Source: JBOFOR01 sp051654865 (lineage in GTDB: Bacteria > Bacillota > Clostridia > Peptostreptococcales > Peptostreptococcaceae). Taken from it: a DNA stretch of 27,181 nucleotides. Position numbers and translations under genes: made by a program. The notes under the pieces were generated by a model. It was not told the DNA's origin. It did not search any database and was given only the letters and a program-made list of their open reading frames with translations. Shown here piece by piece: positions 15,237 through 22,118 of the stretch (position 1 is its first letter; every line of letters starts with the position of its first letter). The stretch spans positions 1 through 27,181 of the forward strand of contig JBOFYV010000137.1 in NCBI GenBank assembly GCA_051654865.1, written 5' to 3'.

Positions 15237-16598
15237 ATGTCAGATAAGCAAATTGCACAAGGGCTAATAGAATTAGTTGGAGGAAAAGAAAATATAATAT
15301 CTGCACAAAACTGTATGACTCGTTGCAGATTAGAAATTAAAGAGTATTCAAAAGTAAAAATAGATGAGCTAAAAAAATCAGAAGCAGTACTAGGAGTAGT
15401 CCAAGCAGAAGGACAACTTCAAGTTATATATGGGCCAGGTAAAGTAAATAAAGTAACTACTGAAGTTAAATCTTTATTAGGAAATAATATAGCTTTAGGG
15501 GATGATGCAGTAAAAGCAACGAAGGAAAAACTAAAAGCTAAAAATGATACAAAAGTAAAGAACTTCTTGAAAAAATTAGGTTCAATATTTATACCATTAA
15601 TACCATTATTTGTTTCTTGCGGTCTAGTACTTGCAGTAAACAACATAGCTGGTGTGTATTTTGGAGATACATACAAATTAACAACAGCAGCACAAATTAT
15701 TGGTCTGATAGGAAATGGAGTATTTGCAATACTGCCTATATTAGTTGGGGTAAATGCAGCTAAAGAATTTGGTTCTCAAATGCCAATGATGGGTGGAGTT
15801 TTAGGTGGAATATTATCATCACAAGCACTTTCTGGAATTGTTTTATTTGGTAAAGAATTAACTCCAGGTAGAGGTGGAATAATTTCGGTTATATTAGTTG
15901 TATTACTTGCTTGTTTTATAGAAAAATCGCTTAGAAAAGTTGTACCAGATGTACTAGACTTATTTATAACACCGCTTTTAACATTAACTATATCAGTATT
16001 AGTAGCGTTACTTATACTTCAACCAGTAGGTGGATTTATATCTGATTCAATAGGAGTAGTGGTAGCACAAACTGTAGCATCTGATAACATAATAGTATCT
16101 GTAATATCGGGAACAATATCAGGAGCACTTTTCTTACCATTAGTTATGACTGGGATGCATCAAGCATTAACGCCAATACATGCAGATTTAATAGCTAATG
16201 TAGGGTATACTGTATTACTTCCGATACTTGCAACTGCAGGTATGGCACAAGTTGGAGCAACAATAGCTGTTTACAAAAAAACAAAAAATGAAAGATTAAA
16301 GAAAACTGCTAAAAATGGATTAGTACCAGGTTTCTTAGGGATAGGAGAACCTTTAATATATGGGGTAACATTACCTTTAGGAAAACCTTTCATAGCTGCT
16401 TGTTTAGGAGCGGGTGTAGGTGGAGCTGTAATGGCATTCTTCAAAGTTGGAGCAGTAGCAATGGGAGTATCTGGATTACCTCTTGCACTATTGATAGCTG
16501 ATGGAAAAATGTTAGTATTTTTAGTAGGGGTTTTAGCATCTTATGTTGCAGGATACTTATTCACAGAGTTAATAGGATTTGACGATCCAACAGAGTAA
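15237..16598 (+). CDS. murP: PTS MurNAc-type IIBC permease
   Basis: This 453-residue protein has a IIB domain with phosphorylated Cys26 in AQNCMTRCRLEI, a linker, and a IIC domain of about ten helices starting at FIPLIPLFVSCGLVLAV. Glucose-superfamily features such as TGMHQALTPIHADL are present. No IIA domain is fused, as in MurP of other bacteria. The neighbours murQ and mupG identify the likely substrates as MurNAc and the GlcNAc-MurNAc disaccharide, imported with 6-phosphorylation. The SD region AGGGGGAAC upstream of the ATG perfectly complements eight bases of the C-rich loop of the candidate sRNA at 8953-9010. Confidence 0.88.
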   Translation: MSDKQIAQGLIELVGGKENIISAQNCMTRCRLEIKEYSKVKIDELKKSEAVLGVVQAEGQLQVIYGPGKVNKVTTEVKSLLGNNIALGDDAVKATKEKLKAKNDTKVKNFLKKLGSIFIPLIPLFVSCGLVLAVNNIAGVYFGDTYKLTTAAQIIGLIGNGVFAILPILVGVNAAKEFGSQMPMMGGVLGGILSSQALSGIVLFGKELTPGRGGIISVILVVLLACFIEKSLRKVVPDVLDLFITPLLTLTISVLVALLILQPVGGFISDSIGVVVAQTVASDNIIVSVISGTISGALFLPLVMTGMHQALTPIHADLIANVGYTVLLPILATAGMAQVGATIAVYKKTKNERLKKTAKNGLVPGFLGIGEPLIYGVTLPLGKPFIAACLGAGVGGAVMAFFKVGAVAMGVSGLPLALLIADGKMLVFLVGVLASYVAGYLFTELIGFDDPTE

Positions 16599-16612
16599 AG
16601 GATAAGAATTAT

Positions 16613-16646
16613 AGGCTATCTTAAATAATTTTGAGGTAGTCTTTTT
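16613..16646 (+). terminator. Hairpin with T-run between murP and mupG (likely partial terminator)
   Basis: AGGCTATCTTAAA (16613-16625) pairs with TTTGAGGTAGTCT (16630-16642), including three G-U pairs, followed by T-rich sequence. It lies inside the mur operon and may dampen expression of mupG and murR relative to murQP. Confidence 0.6.
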
Positions 16647-16698
16647 ACATATCAAAAATTTATAAAAAACGATTAATAATATTATGGAGGATAATAAG

Positions 16699-17772
16699 AT
16701 GAGTTTTGGATTTTCAGTATATTTTGGTTTAGATAATACAAAGGAAGAAAATATAAAGTTATTAAAAGATGCACATAAATTAGGATTTAGTAGAATATTT
16801 ACATCTCTTCATATACCAGAAGCAAATTATGATGTATTAAAAATAGAGGTAATGGAGTTTTTTGAATTAGCAAAAGAGTACAATATGGATATAATAAGTG
16901 ATATATCACCGAATACATTCAAATTTTTAGATTTAGAAAATATGGATTTAAAAGGTTTAAAAAATATGGGTGTAAAAACAATAAGAATAGATTTTGGATA
17001 TACTGAAGAAGAAATATCAATAATGACCAAAAATGAACATGGGATAAAAGTACAACTAAATGCATCAACAATAACAAAGGAGTTTTTTGAAAAGCTAGAT
17101 AAGTTCTCACCAAATTATGAAAATGTAGATGCATTACACAATTTTTACCCTAGAATTGGAACAGGTATTTCAGAAGAATGTATGACAAGAAAAAATGACA
17201 TACTTAAAGAACGAGGTATTAAAGTATGCGCTTTTGTACAATCGAATAATAGAAAAAGAAGCCCAATGAAAGATGGATTACCTACATTAGAAGACCATAG
17301 AAATATAGATGTAAAAATGGCTGCTAATCATTTATTTGCAATAGGCAATGACTGTGTATTTATAGGGGACTCTTTACCAAGCGAGCAGGAATTAGTAGGG
17401 TTATCATCATTAGACAAAGATTGCGTAGAACTTAGAATCGAGTTAAAAACAAATGATAATATATGCATAAAACTGTTAGAATCAAAATATTCATCAAGAA
17501 CTGATTCAGCAAGAGATGCAATAAGAGCTAGTGAAAGTAGACTTATCTTGGAAAATAACAAAATAAAAAGTCATAATACCGTAGCTAAAAAGTATGGTGA
17601 TATAACTATTGATAATGAAGGGTATTTAAGGTATATGGGAGAACTTCAAATATTATTAACAGACCAACAAAATGATATTAGAACAAATGTAGTAGCATCT
17701 GTTTTACAAGAAGACTTTTATCTATTAAAATATATAATTGAAGGTAAAAAATTTTGCTTTAATAAAATTTAA
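16699..17772 (+). CDS. mupG: 6-phospho-N-acetylmuramidase MupG (DUF871 / GH170 family)
   Basis: This protein is 357 residues from ATG 16699. The upstream in-frame ATG at 16684 overlaps the ribosome binding site GGAGG (16686-16690), so the downstream start is preferred. The N terminus MSFGFSVYFGLDNTKEEN and the following LGFSRIFTSLHIPE are characteristic of the DUF871 TIM barrel. The last ~110 residues form the smaller C-terminal domain. Family members hydrolyse GlcNAc-MurNAc-6-phosphate inside the cell, feeding MurQ. Gene content matches the mupG-murQ-murP-murR cluster of Staphylococcus, but mupG is third here. No signal peptide is present, as expected for a cytoplasmic enzyme. Confidence 0.9.
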   Translation: MSFGFSVYFGLDNTKEENIKLLKDAHKLGFSRIFTSLHIPEANYDVLKIEVMEFFELAKEYNMDIISDISPNTFKFLDLENMDLKGLKNMGVKTIRIDFGYTEEEISIMTKNEHGIKVQLNASTITKEFFEKLDKFSPNYENVDALHNFYPRIGTGISEECMTRKNDILKERGIKVCAFVQSNNRKRSPMKDGLPTLEDHRNIDVKMAANHLFAIGNDCVFIGDSLPSEQELVGLSSLDKDCVELRIELKTNDNICIKLLESKYSSRTDSARDAIRASESRLILENNKIKSHNTVAKKYGDITIDNEGYLRYMGELQILLTDQQNDIRTNVVASVLQEDFYLLKYIIEGKKFCFNKI

Positions 17773-17785
17773 TCATAATTGATTA
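17770..17785 (+). repeat. Palindrome TAATCA-TAAT-TGATTA at the mupG-murR junction
   Basis: A perfect 6-bp inverted repeat with a 4-bp spacer begins at the stop codon of mupG and ends about 24 bp before the murR start. It could be an operator or a small hairpin. Chance is possible in AT-rich DNA. Confidence 0.3.
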
Positions 17786-17808
17786 TAGATTGTTTGGGAA
17801 GTGATAGA

Positions 17809-18654
17809 ATGAACACATTAGAGTATATAAAACAAAATTATAGAGATTTTACAGATAGAGAAAAGCTAATAGCAGAGTATTTTCTTTCAAATGAAGAAAG
17901 TATAATAAATATGTCTGCAAAAGAAATAGGAGAACTAACTAGTACATCTGCTGCTACAGTTGTAAGATTTTCTAAAAAGCTAGGCTTTTCGAGTTTAAAT
18001 GAAATGAAGTTAGGTTTAACTATAAGTTCAAATGAACAGGATAAAAGCGGGAGTTTTAAATATTTAGATAAAGAATTAAAGACTAGAGATGTTATTTATG
18101 GGGTAAAAGACTCTATAGATAATGTTATGGATAAAACTGTTAAATTAGTTAATGAAGAAGATTTAGAAAAAGCAATTGAATTATTATTAAATGCTAAAAA
18201 TATATACATTTATAGTGTAGGTGTATCAGGATTAGTGGGTCTTGATTTTTATTATAAACTGAGTAGGATAAATAAAAGATGCATAATACATTCTGATACT
18301 CATCTTCAAATAACATCATCAGTATTAATGGAAAAAGGAGATATAGCAGTTGCAATATCTTATTCAGGTAGTACAAATGAAGTTATAAAATGCATTGAAA
18401 ATGCTAAAAAAAATAATATACCAGTAATATCTATAACTAAGGCAAGTATTAATAATGAACTAGAAAAGTTGTCAGATATAACTCTAAAGGTTCCTTTTGT
18501 TGAAAAATCATTAAGAGAAGGGGCTATGAGTTCAAGAATATCTCAGTTAGCAATAATAGATATGCTATTTATAGGAATGGCAAAAAATAATCTTGAAGAA
18601 GTAGAACAAAAGCTTATACTAACCAGAAATGCAGTAAAGGAACTTAAAATGTAG
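17809..18654 (+). CDS. murR: RpiR-family regulator of MurNAc catabolism
   Basis: This protein is 281 residues from ATG 17809, which follows GGGAAGTG. An upstream TTG at 17779 has no ribosome binding site. The HTH region (about 1-75) contains MSAKEIGELTSTSAATVVRFSKKLGF. The SIS domain (about 105-240) has YSVGVSGLVGLDFYYKL and the phosphosugar loop ISYSGSTNEV. MurR proteins respond to MurNAc-6-phosphate, the MurQ substrate. Being last in the operon, it would give autogenous control. It is clearly diverged from the RpiR pair at 155-1661. No convincing terminator follows it. Confidence 0.88.
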   Translation: MNTLEYIKQNYRDFTDREKLIAEYFLSNEESIINMSAKEIGELTSTSAATVVRFSKKLGFSSLNEMKLGLTISSNEQDKSGSFKYLDKELKTRDVIYGVKDSIDNVMDKTVKLVNEEDLEKAIELLLNAKNIYIYSVGVSGLVGLDFYYKLSRINKRCIIHSDTHLQITSSVLMEKGDIAVAISYSGSTNEVIKCIENAKKNNIPVISITKASINNELEKLSDITLKVPFVEKSLREGAMSSRISQLAIIDMLFIGMAKNNLEEVEQKLILTRNAVKELKM

Positions 18655-18715
18655 TAATAAAAATAATTTAAATTGTAGTATATTATTAATAATACTATCT
18701 ATTTATTCAAGTATG

Positions 18716-18724
18716 TGTTACAAT
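18716..18724 (+). promoter_or_regulatory. Extended -10 promoter of the cold-shock gene
   Basis: TGTTACAAT is an extended -10 element (TGnTATAAT type); no good -35 is visible. It would give a leader of about 55 nt containing a 7-bp hairpin. Confidence 0.5.
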
Positions 18725-18752
18725 AGATATTGTAGTAATACGAATAAAACGG

Positions 18753-18770
18753 AAAACCTATAAAGGTTTT
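18753..18770 (+). promoter_or_regulatory. Hairpin just upstream of the cold-shock gene ribosome binding site
   Basis: AAAACCT (18753-18759) pairs with AGGTTTT (18764-18770) around loop ATAA. The ribosome binding site TAGGAG follows within three bases. Cold-shock mRNAs often use leader structure for temperature-dependent translation; that role here is inferred. Confidence 0.45.
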
Positions 18771-18785
18771 GATAGGAGAAATTAA

Positions 18786-18986
18786 ATGACTAACGGAATA
18801 GTAAAATGGTTCAACAGTGAAAAAGGTTTTGGATTTATATCAGTAGAAGGTGGAAATGATGTTTTCGCACATTTCTCAGCTATACAATGTGATGGATACA
18901 AGACATTAGAAGAAGGTCAAAAAGTAAGCTTTAATATAGTTGAAGGTGCTAGAGGTCCTCAAGCAGAAAACATAACTATATTATAA
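18786..18986 (+). CDS. Cold-shock domain protein (CspA family)
   Basis: This 66-residue single cold-shock domain has both RNA-binding motifs: KGFGFI (RNP1) and VFAHFSAI (RNP2). The N terminus GIVKWFNSEKG is diagnostic. It binds single-stranded RNA/DNA as an RNA chaperone. It starts at an ATG after TAGGAG, and the gene has its own promoter and terminator. Length is typical. Confidence 0.96.
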   Translation: MTNGIVKWFNSEKGFGFISVEGGNDVFAHFSAIQCDGYKTLEEGQKVSFNIVEGARGPQAENITIL

Positions 18987-19004
18987 TAATATATATTGTT
19001 TCGG

Positions 19005-19027
19005 AAAGATCCTTAAATGGGTCTTTT
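19005..19027 (+). terminator. Rho-independent terminator of the cold-shock gene
   Basis: AAAGATCC (19005-19012) pairs with GGGTCTTT (19019-19026), with one G-U pair, and runs into a T stretch. Confidence 0.75.
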
Positions 19028-19085
19028 TTTATATTATTAAGCTTCGATTCTTAAATAAAATATAATAAGACTGGAGAACGTAGGT

Positions 19086-19595
19086 ATGTATAAAATTGGA
19101 GAATTTATTGTTTATGGCAATGAAGGTGTATGTGAAGTAGAAAATATAAGTGAAATTAATATTCCGGGAACTAATAAAACTAATAACTACTATACACTAA
19201 AACCCCTGCATGGAAATGGAACGGTATTTATACCTGTAAACACAAATATATTTATGAGAACAATTGTAACGCCTGAAGAAATACAAGAAATAATTAAAGA
19301 TATTCCTTTGATTGATGAAAGTGAATATAATTTAAAAAATGCAAGAGTATTACAGGAACATTATAAAAAATTATTGAATACTCATAACTGTATAGATACA
19401 CTGACGGTAATGATAAGTCTTAATAACAAAAAAGCTGAGCTATTAAAAAATAGTAAAAAGCTTGGTCAAATAGAAGAAAAGTTTTTTAGAATATCTAAAG
19501 AATTAATTGAAAACGAATTCTCAATTGTTTTAGATATGTCTAAAGAAGACGTGGAAATATATATTAAAGATAACATACTAGCAAATTATGCATAA
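19086..19595 (+). CDS. CarD-family (CdnL/TRCF-like) transcription regulator
   Basis: This 169-residue protein begins with the CarD RNA-polymerase-interacting domain: YKIGEFIVYGNEGVCEVENI, then YYTLKPLHGNGTVFIPVN (about 1-60). An alpha-helical C-terminal region (about 70-165), rich in lysine and glutamate, follows. Proteins of this type bind the polymerase beta subunit and stabilise open promoter complexes or respond to stress. It starts at ATG 19086 after GGAG (19073-19076), with a possible -10 TATAAT at 19061-19066. It is monocistronic, ending in a strong terminator. Which promoters it affects is unknown. Confidence 0.85.
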   Translation: MYKIGEFIVYGNEGVCEVENISEINIPGTNKTNNYYTLKPLHGNGTVFIPVNTNIFMRTIVTPEEIQEIIKDIPLIDESEYNLKNARVLQEHYKKLLNTHNCIDTLTVMISLNNKKAELLKNSKKLGQIEEKFFRISKELIENEFSIVLDMSKEDVEIYIKDNILANYA

Positions 19596-19620
19596 AAACT
19601 AGATAACGGATAAATTAAGC

Positions 19621-19655
19621 AAAGGCACTTGTATATAAACAAGTGCCTTTATTTT
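19621..19655 (+). terminator. Rho-independent terminator of the CarD-like gene
   Basis: A perfect 12-bp stem, AAAGGCACTTGT (19621-19632) with ACAAGTGCCTTT (19639-19650), is followed by ATTTT. Confidence 0.88.
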
Positions 19656-19744
19656 ATAAAAATATATGTGGTTAAAGAAGGAAAGCAAGGGATGATATAG
19701 AAGTAGTATCTCAAGAAATAATATATAAAAGGGGCAATTTGGCT

Positions 19745-20590
19745 ATGAAAAAGGAAAGGATTAATAAAGTACTTCTAATTACTAGTGGAATAATATTATC
19801 CATAATTGGAATCAACGGATTTTTAACACCAGCTAATTTATTAAGCAATGGTTTAGCAGGAATTGCAGTTCTTATTGAATCTATGTTTAATATAAACAAA
19901 GGTTTATTTATTTTACTAATTAACATACCGATATTTCTATATTCTAGAAAGTATGTAGCAAAAGAGTTTTTTTACAGCAGTTTGATAAATATGGTTATTT
20001 ATTCTCTAGGATTAGGATTTGCAACTAAAGTAGCAAGTTACATAAATATAAATGATATTATGATACAGTCAATATTTGGAGGAGCTTTCGTAGGAGTAGG
20101 TTTAGGTCTTATATTTAAAGCAAATTCTTCATTAGGCGGTATGGATATAGTTACAGCTATATTAAAAATTAAATATGATATTCCTATAGGAACTACATTT
20201 TTAATTATAAATACATTTATAGTGTGTGCAGGAGGTATGCTATTTGGTTCCAGACTAGCAATGTACACTATAATTTCAATGTATGTAACATCGATAACTC
20301 TAGAAGCGGCAAAAGATATTTTTAATAAACAAAAAGCTATTTTGCTTATATCTGATAAAAATGAAGAAATAGCCAAATCTATTATGCAAAATTTACATAG
20401 AGGTGTAACTTTTCTAGAGGCTGAAGGCGCGTATACAAATAACAAAAAGAAATTAATATACTGTATAGTATCTACTAATCAAGTAATAAAAGTAAAAGAA
20501 TTAGTATATGAAAAAGATAAAAATGCATTCATATCTATAAATAATGTAGATGAGGTTAGAGGTGGAGGGTTTAAAACTAAAGCCTTATAA
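19745..20590 (+). CDS. YitT-family membrane protein (DUF161/DUF2179)
   Basis: This protein is 281 residues from ATG 19745; a TTG six bases upstream (19739) is also in frame, but lies only four bases after the GGGG site. The N-terminal ~180 residues form about five membrane helices, with the family's GFLTPANLLSNGLAGIA and NSSLGGMDIVTAILK motifs. The C-terminal ~80 residues are a soluble DUF2179 domain (LHRGVTFLEAEGAYTNNKKKLIYCIV, ending GGGF). The family is widespread in Firmicutes and its transport role is poorly defined. It is monocistronic and followed by a bidirectional terminator shared with the opposing TetR gene. Confidence 0.9.
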   Translation: MKKERINKVLLITSGIILSIIGINGFLTPANLLSNGLAGIAVLIESMFNINKGLFILLINIPIFLYSRKYVAKEFFYSSLINMVIYSLGLGFATKVASYININDIMIQSIFGGAFVGVGLGLIFKANSSLGGMDIVTAILKIKYDIPIGTTFLIINTFIVCAGGMLFGSRLAMYTIISMYVTSITLEAAKDIFNKQKAILLISDKNEEIAKSIMQNLHRGVTFLEAEGAYTNNKKKLIYCIVSTNQVIKVKELVYEKDKNAFISINNVDEVRGGGFKTKAL

Positions 20591-20604
20591 ATCTACATAA
20601 TATA

Positions 20605-20640
20605 AAAACTAGCTCTTATAAATATTAAGAGTTAGTTTTT
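20605..20640. terminator. Bidirectional terminator between convergent YitT and TetR genes
   Basis: AAAACTAGCTCTTA (20605-20618) pairs with TAAGAGTTAGTTTT (20626-20639) with one G-U pair. A-rich and T-rich flanks serve both strands. Confidence 0.85.
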
Positions 20641-20643
20641 ATA

Positions 20644-21195
20644 TTATGGATTAAATCGAGTAATTGTATTTATGAGAAAAACTATTTCTTCTGGAGATTC
20701 TTTTAAATCATTTTCTAGCCATGTTTTCACAATAGCTAAAACTCCACCTACATTGTATTTTATAAAATAATCTAGGAACATATTATTAGCGCCTAAATTG
20801 CCAATTAGCACATTTATTTCGGCTTTACTTGCAACTGCAAGAATACGATCCATAATATTAGAATCAGCTTGTCTACAGAAAAGTATTTTGCATAATTCTT
20901 TATTTTCTTTAATTAATTCTAGTGCTTTAAGTAATAAAACATCCTTGTAATTTTCAACTGGAGTATCTTCTATATAGAGTAAAATCTGATTAAACAATTC
21001 ATTTTCCATTGAATTTAGCAAATCATAGGCATCTTTATAATGAGTATAAAAAGTTCCTCTATTAATATTTGCATTTTTACAGATATCGGTAACTGTTATC
21101 TGATGAATTTTTTTATCTTGAAGTAGATCAATCAAACTGTCCTTAATAATTTGCTTTGTATATAAAATTCTTCTGTTTCCTTTAATTCCTGCCAT
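20644..21195 (-). CDS. TetR/AcrR-family transcriptional regulator
   Basis: This is the only minus-strand gene. I place the start at the ATG whose first base is 21195 (183 residues). The ATG three codons upstream overlaps the ribosome binding site AAAGGATG. The N-terminal TetR HTH (about 5-55) reads KDSLIDLLQDKKIHQITVTD, then ANINRGTFYTHYKDAYDLL. The rest is a helical ligand-binding domain; its end resembles the TetR_C type seen in DhaS-like regulators. It is divergent from a MacB/FtsX-type exporter, and three near-identical 16-bp sites lie in between, so it most likely represses both itself and the exporter. Confidence 0.92.
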   Translation of the reverse strand: MAGIKGNRRILYTKQIIKDSLIDLLQDKKIHQITVTDICKNANINRGTFYTHYKDAYDLLNSMENELFNQILLYIEDTPVENYKDVLLLKALELIKENKELCKILFCRQADSNIMDRILAVASKAEINVLIGNLGANNMFLDYFIKYNVGGVLAIVKTWLENDLKESPEEIVFLINTITRFNP

Positions 21196-21231
21196 ATAAT
21201 CCATCCTTTATTTTAACAATTATGATGTTTA

Positions 21232-21247
21232 TGTTATTAAATGGACA
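21232..21247 (-). promoter_or_regulatory. Candidate TetR operator O1
   Basis: On the minus strand this reads TGTCCATTTAATAACA, matching O2 and O3 at 14 of 16 and 14 of 16 positions. It lies about 37 bp before the TetR start, overlapping the likely TetR promoter. The near-palindromic arms TGTC/RACA fit a TetR dimer site. Confidence 0.6.
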
Positions 21248-21260
21248 AAAACACTAAAAA

Positions 21261-21276
21261 TGTATATTTAATAACA
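21261..21276 (+). promoter_or_regulatory. Candidate TetR operator O2
   Basis: TGTATATTTAATAACA differs from O3 at two positions. It lies between the two divergent promoters. Confidence 0.55.
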
Positions 21277-21295
21277 AAGTGAAAACATATGATTA

Positions 21296-21324
21296 TTGTA
21301 ACTAGTTTATAATTTATTTATACT
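21296..21324 (+). promoter_or_regulatory. Sigma-A promoter of the MacB/FtsX exporter operon
   Basis: TTGTAA (21296-21301) and TATACT (21319-21324) are 17 bp apart. The predicted start (about 21331) leaves operator O3 about 20 bp downstream, where a bound repressor would block elongation. Confidence 0.6.
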
Positions 21325-21350
21325 AGGATTATAGCATTAACTAAACAAAG

Positions 21351-21366
21351 TGTCTATTTAATGACA
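21351..21366 (+). promoter_or_regulatory. Candidate TetR operator O3
   Basis: TGTCTATTTAATGACA has perfect TGTC/GACA arms and is the best palindrome of the three sites. Its position is just downstream of the predicted transcription start. Confidence 0.65.
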
Positions 21367-21405
21367 GTGAGTATAAATAAGTATATAAGGATAGGAGAGA
21401 TATAG

Positions 21406-22107
21406 ATGTCTTATATAAAAATAGTAAATGGATATAAAAGATATAAAGTGGGAGAAAATACTATAGTAGCAAATAATGGAATTAACTTTGGAATAGAAAA
21501 AGGAGAATTTGTTATTATCTTAGGACCAAGTGGTGCAGGTAAAACTACTGTGCTAAACATACTTGGAGGAATGGATACTTGCGATGAAGGAAAAGTAATT
21601 ATAGATGATGTAGATATAGCAAAATTTAATAATAAACAACTTACTAATTATAGAAGATACGACGTGGGATTTGTATTTCAGTTTTATAATTTGGTTCAAA
21701 ACCTAACTGCAAAGGAAAATGTAGAACTAGCTACTCAAATTTCAAAGGATGCGCTAGATGTTGATGAAACTCTTGAACTAGTAGGTCTTGGTCATAGAAA
21801 AGATAACTTCCCATCTCAATTATCAGGAGGGGAACAACAAAGGGTATCTATAGCAAGGGCAATAGCTAAAAATCCTAAATTACTATTATGTGATGAACCA
21901 ACAGGGGCACTAGATTACAAGACAGGTAAACAAATACTAAAAACCTTACAAGATACCTGTAAAAACACAGGTACAACAGTAATAGTTATAACTCATAACT
22001 CAGCACTAGCACCAATAGCTAACAGAGTAATAAGTATTAGAGATGCAAAAGTAAAAAGTATAGTGGTAAATGAAAATCCTACCTCAGTTGAAGATATAGA
22101 GTGGTAA
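21406..22107 (+). CDS. ABC transporter ATP-binding protein (MacB/LolD type)
   Basis: This 233-residue ATPase has Walker A GPSGAGKTT (40-48), a Q-loop in GFVFQFYNLVQNLTAKENV, signature LSGGEQQRVSIARA (about 138-151), Walker B LLLCDEPTGALD and H-loop VITHN. These features mark the MacB/LolD/FtsE type that drives FtsX-like permeases by mechanotransmission. The start follows TAGGAGAG. It is 11 bp from the permease gene. TetR control suggests induction by a toxic compound or envelope-active peptide, but the substrate is unknown. Confidence 0.93.
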   Translation: MSYIKIVNGYKRYKVGENTIVANNGINFGIEKGEFVIILGPSGAGKTTVLNILGGMDTCDEGKVIIDDVDIAKFNNKQLTNYRRYDVGFVFQFYNLVQNLTAKENVELATQISKDALDVDETLELVGLGHRKDNFPSQLSGGEQQRVSIARAIAKNPKLLLCDEPTGALDYKTGKQILKTLQDTCKNTGTTVIVITHNSALAPIANRVISIRDAKVKSIVVNENPTSVEDIEW

Positions 22108-22118
22108 GAGGATAAAAT

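Noticed and set aside
17779..17808. TTG 17779 as start of murR
   Set aside because: No ribosome binding site precedes it and the extra ten residues lie outside the RpiR fold; ATG 17809 fits better.
18676..18697. AT-only inverted repeat after murR as terminator
   Set aside because: It has a mismatch or bulge, almost no GC pairs and no T-run, so it is unlikely to terminate transcription.
20038..20445. 135-residue minus-strand ORF opposite the YitT gene
   Set aside because: It is a shadow of a well-supported membrane protein gene, with no ribosome binding site and no recognisable family.
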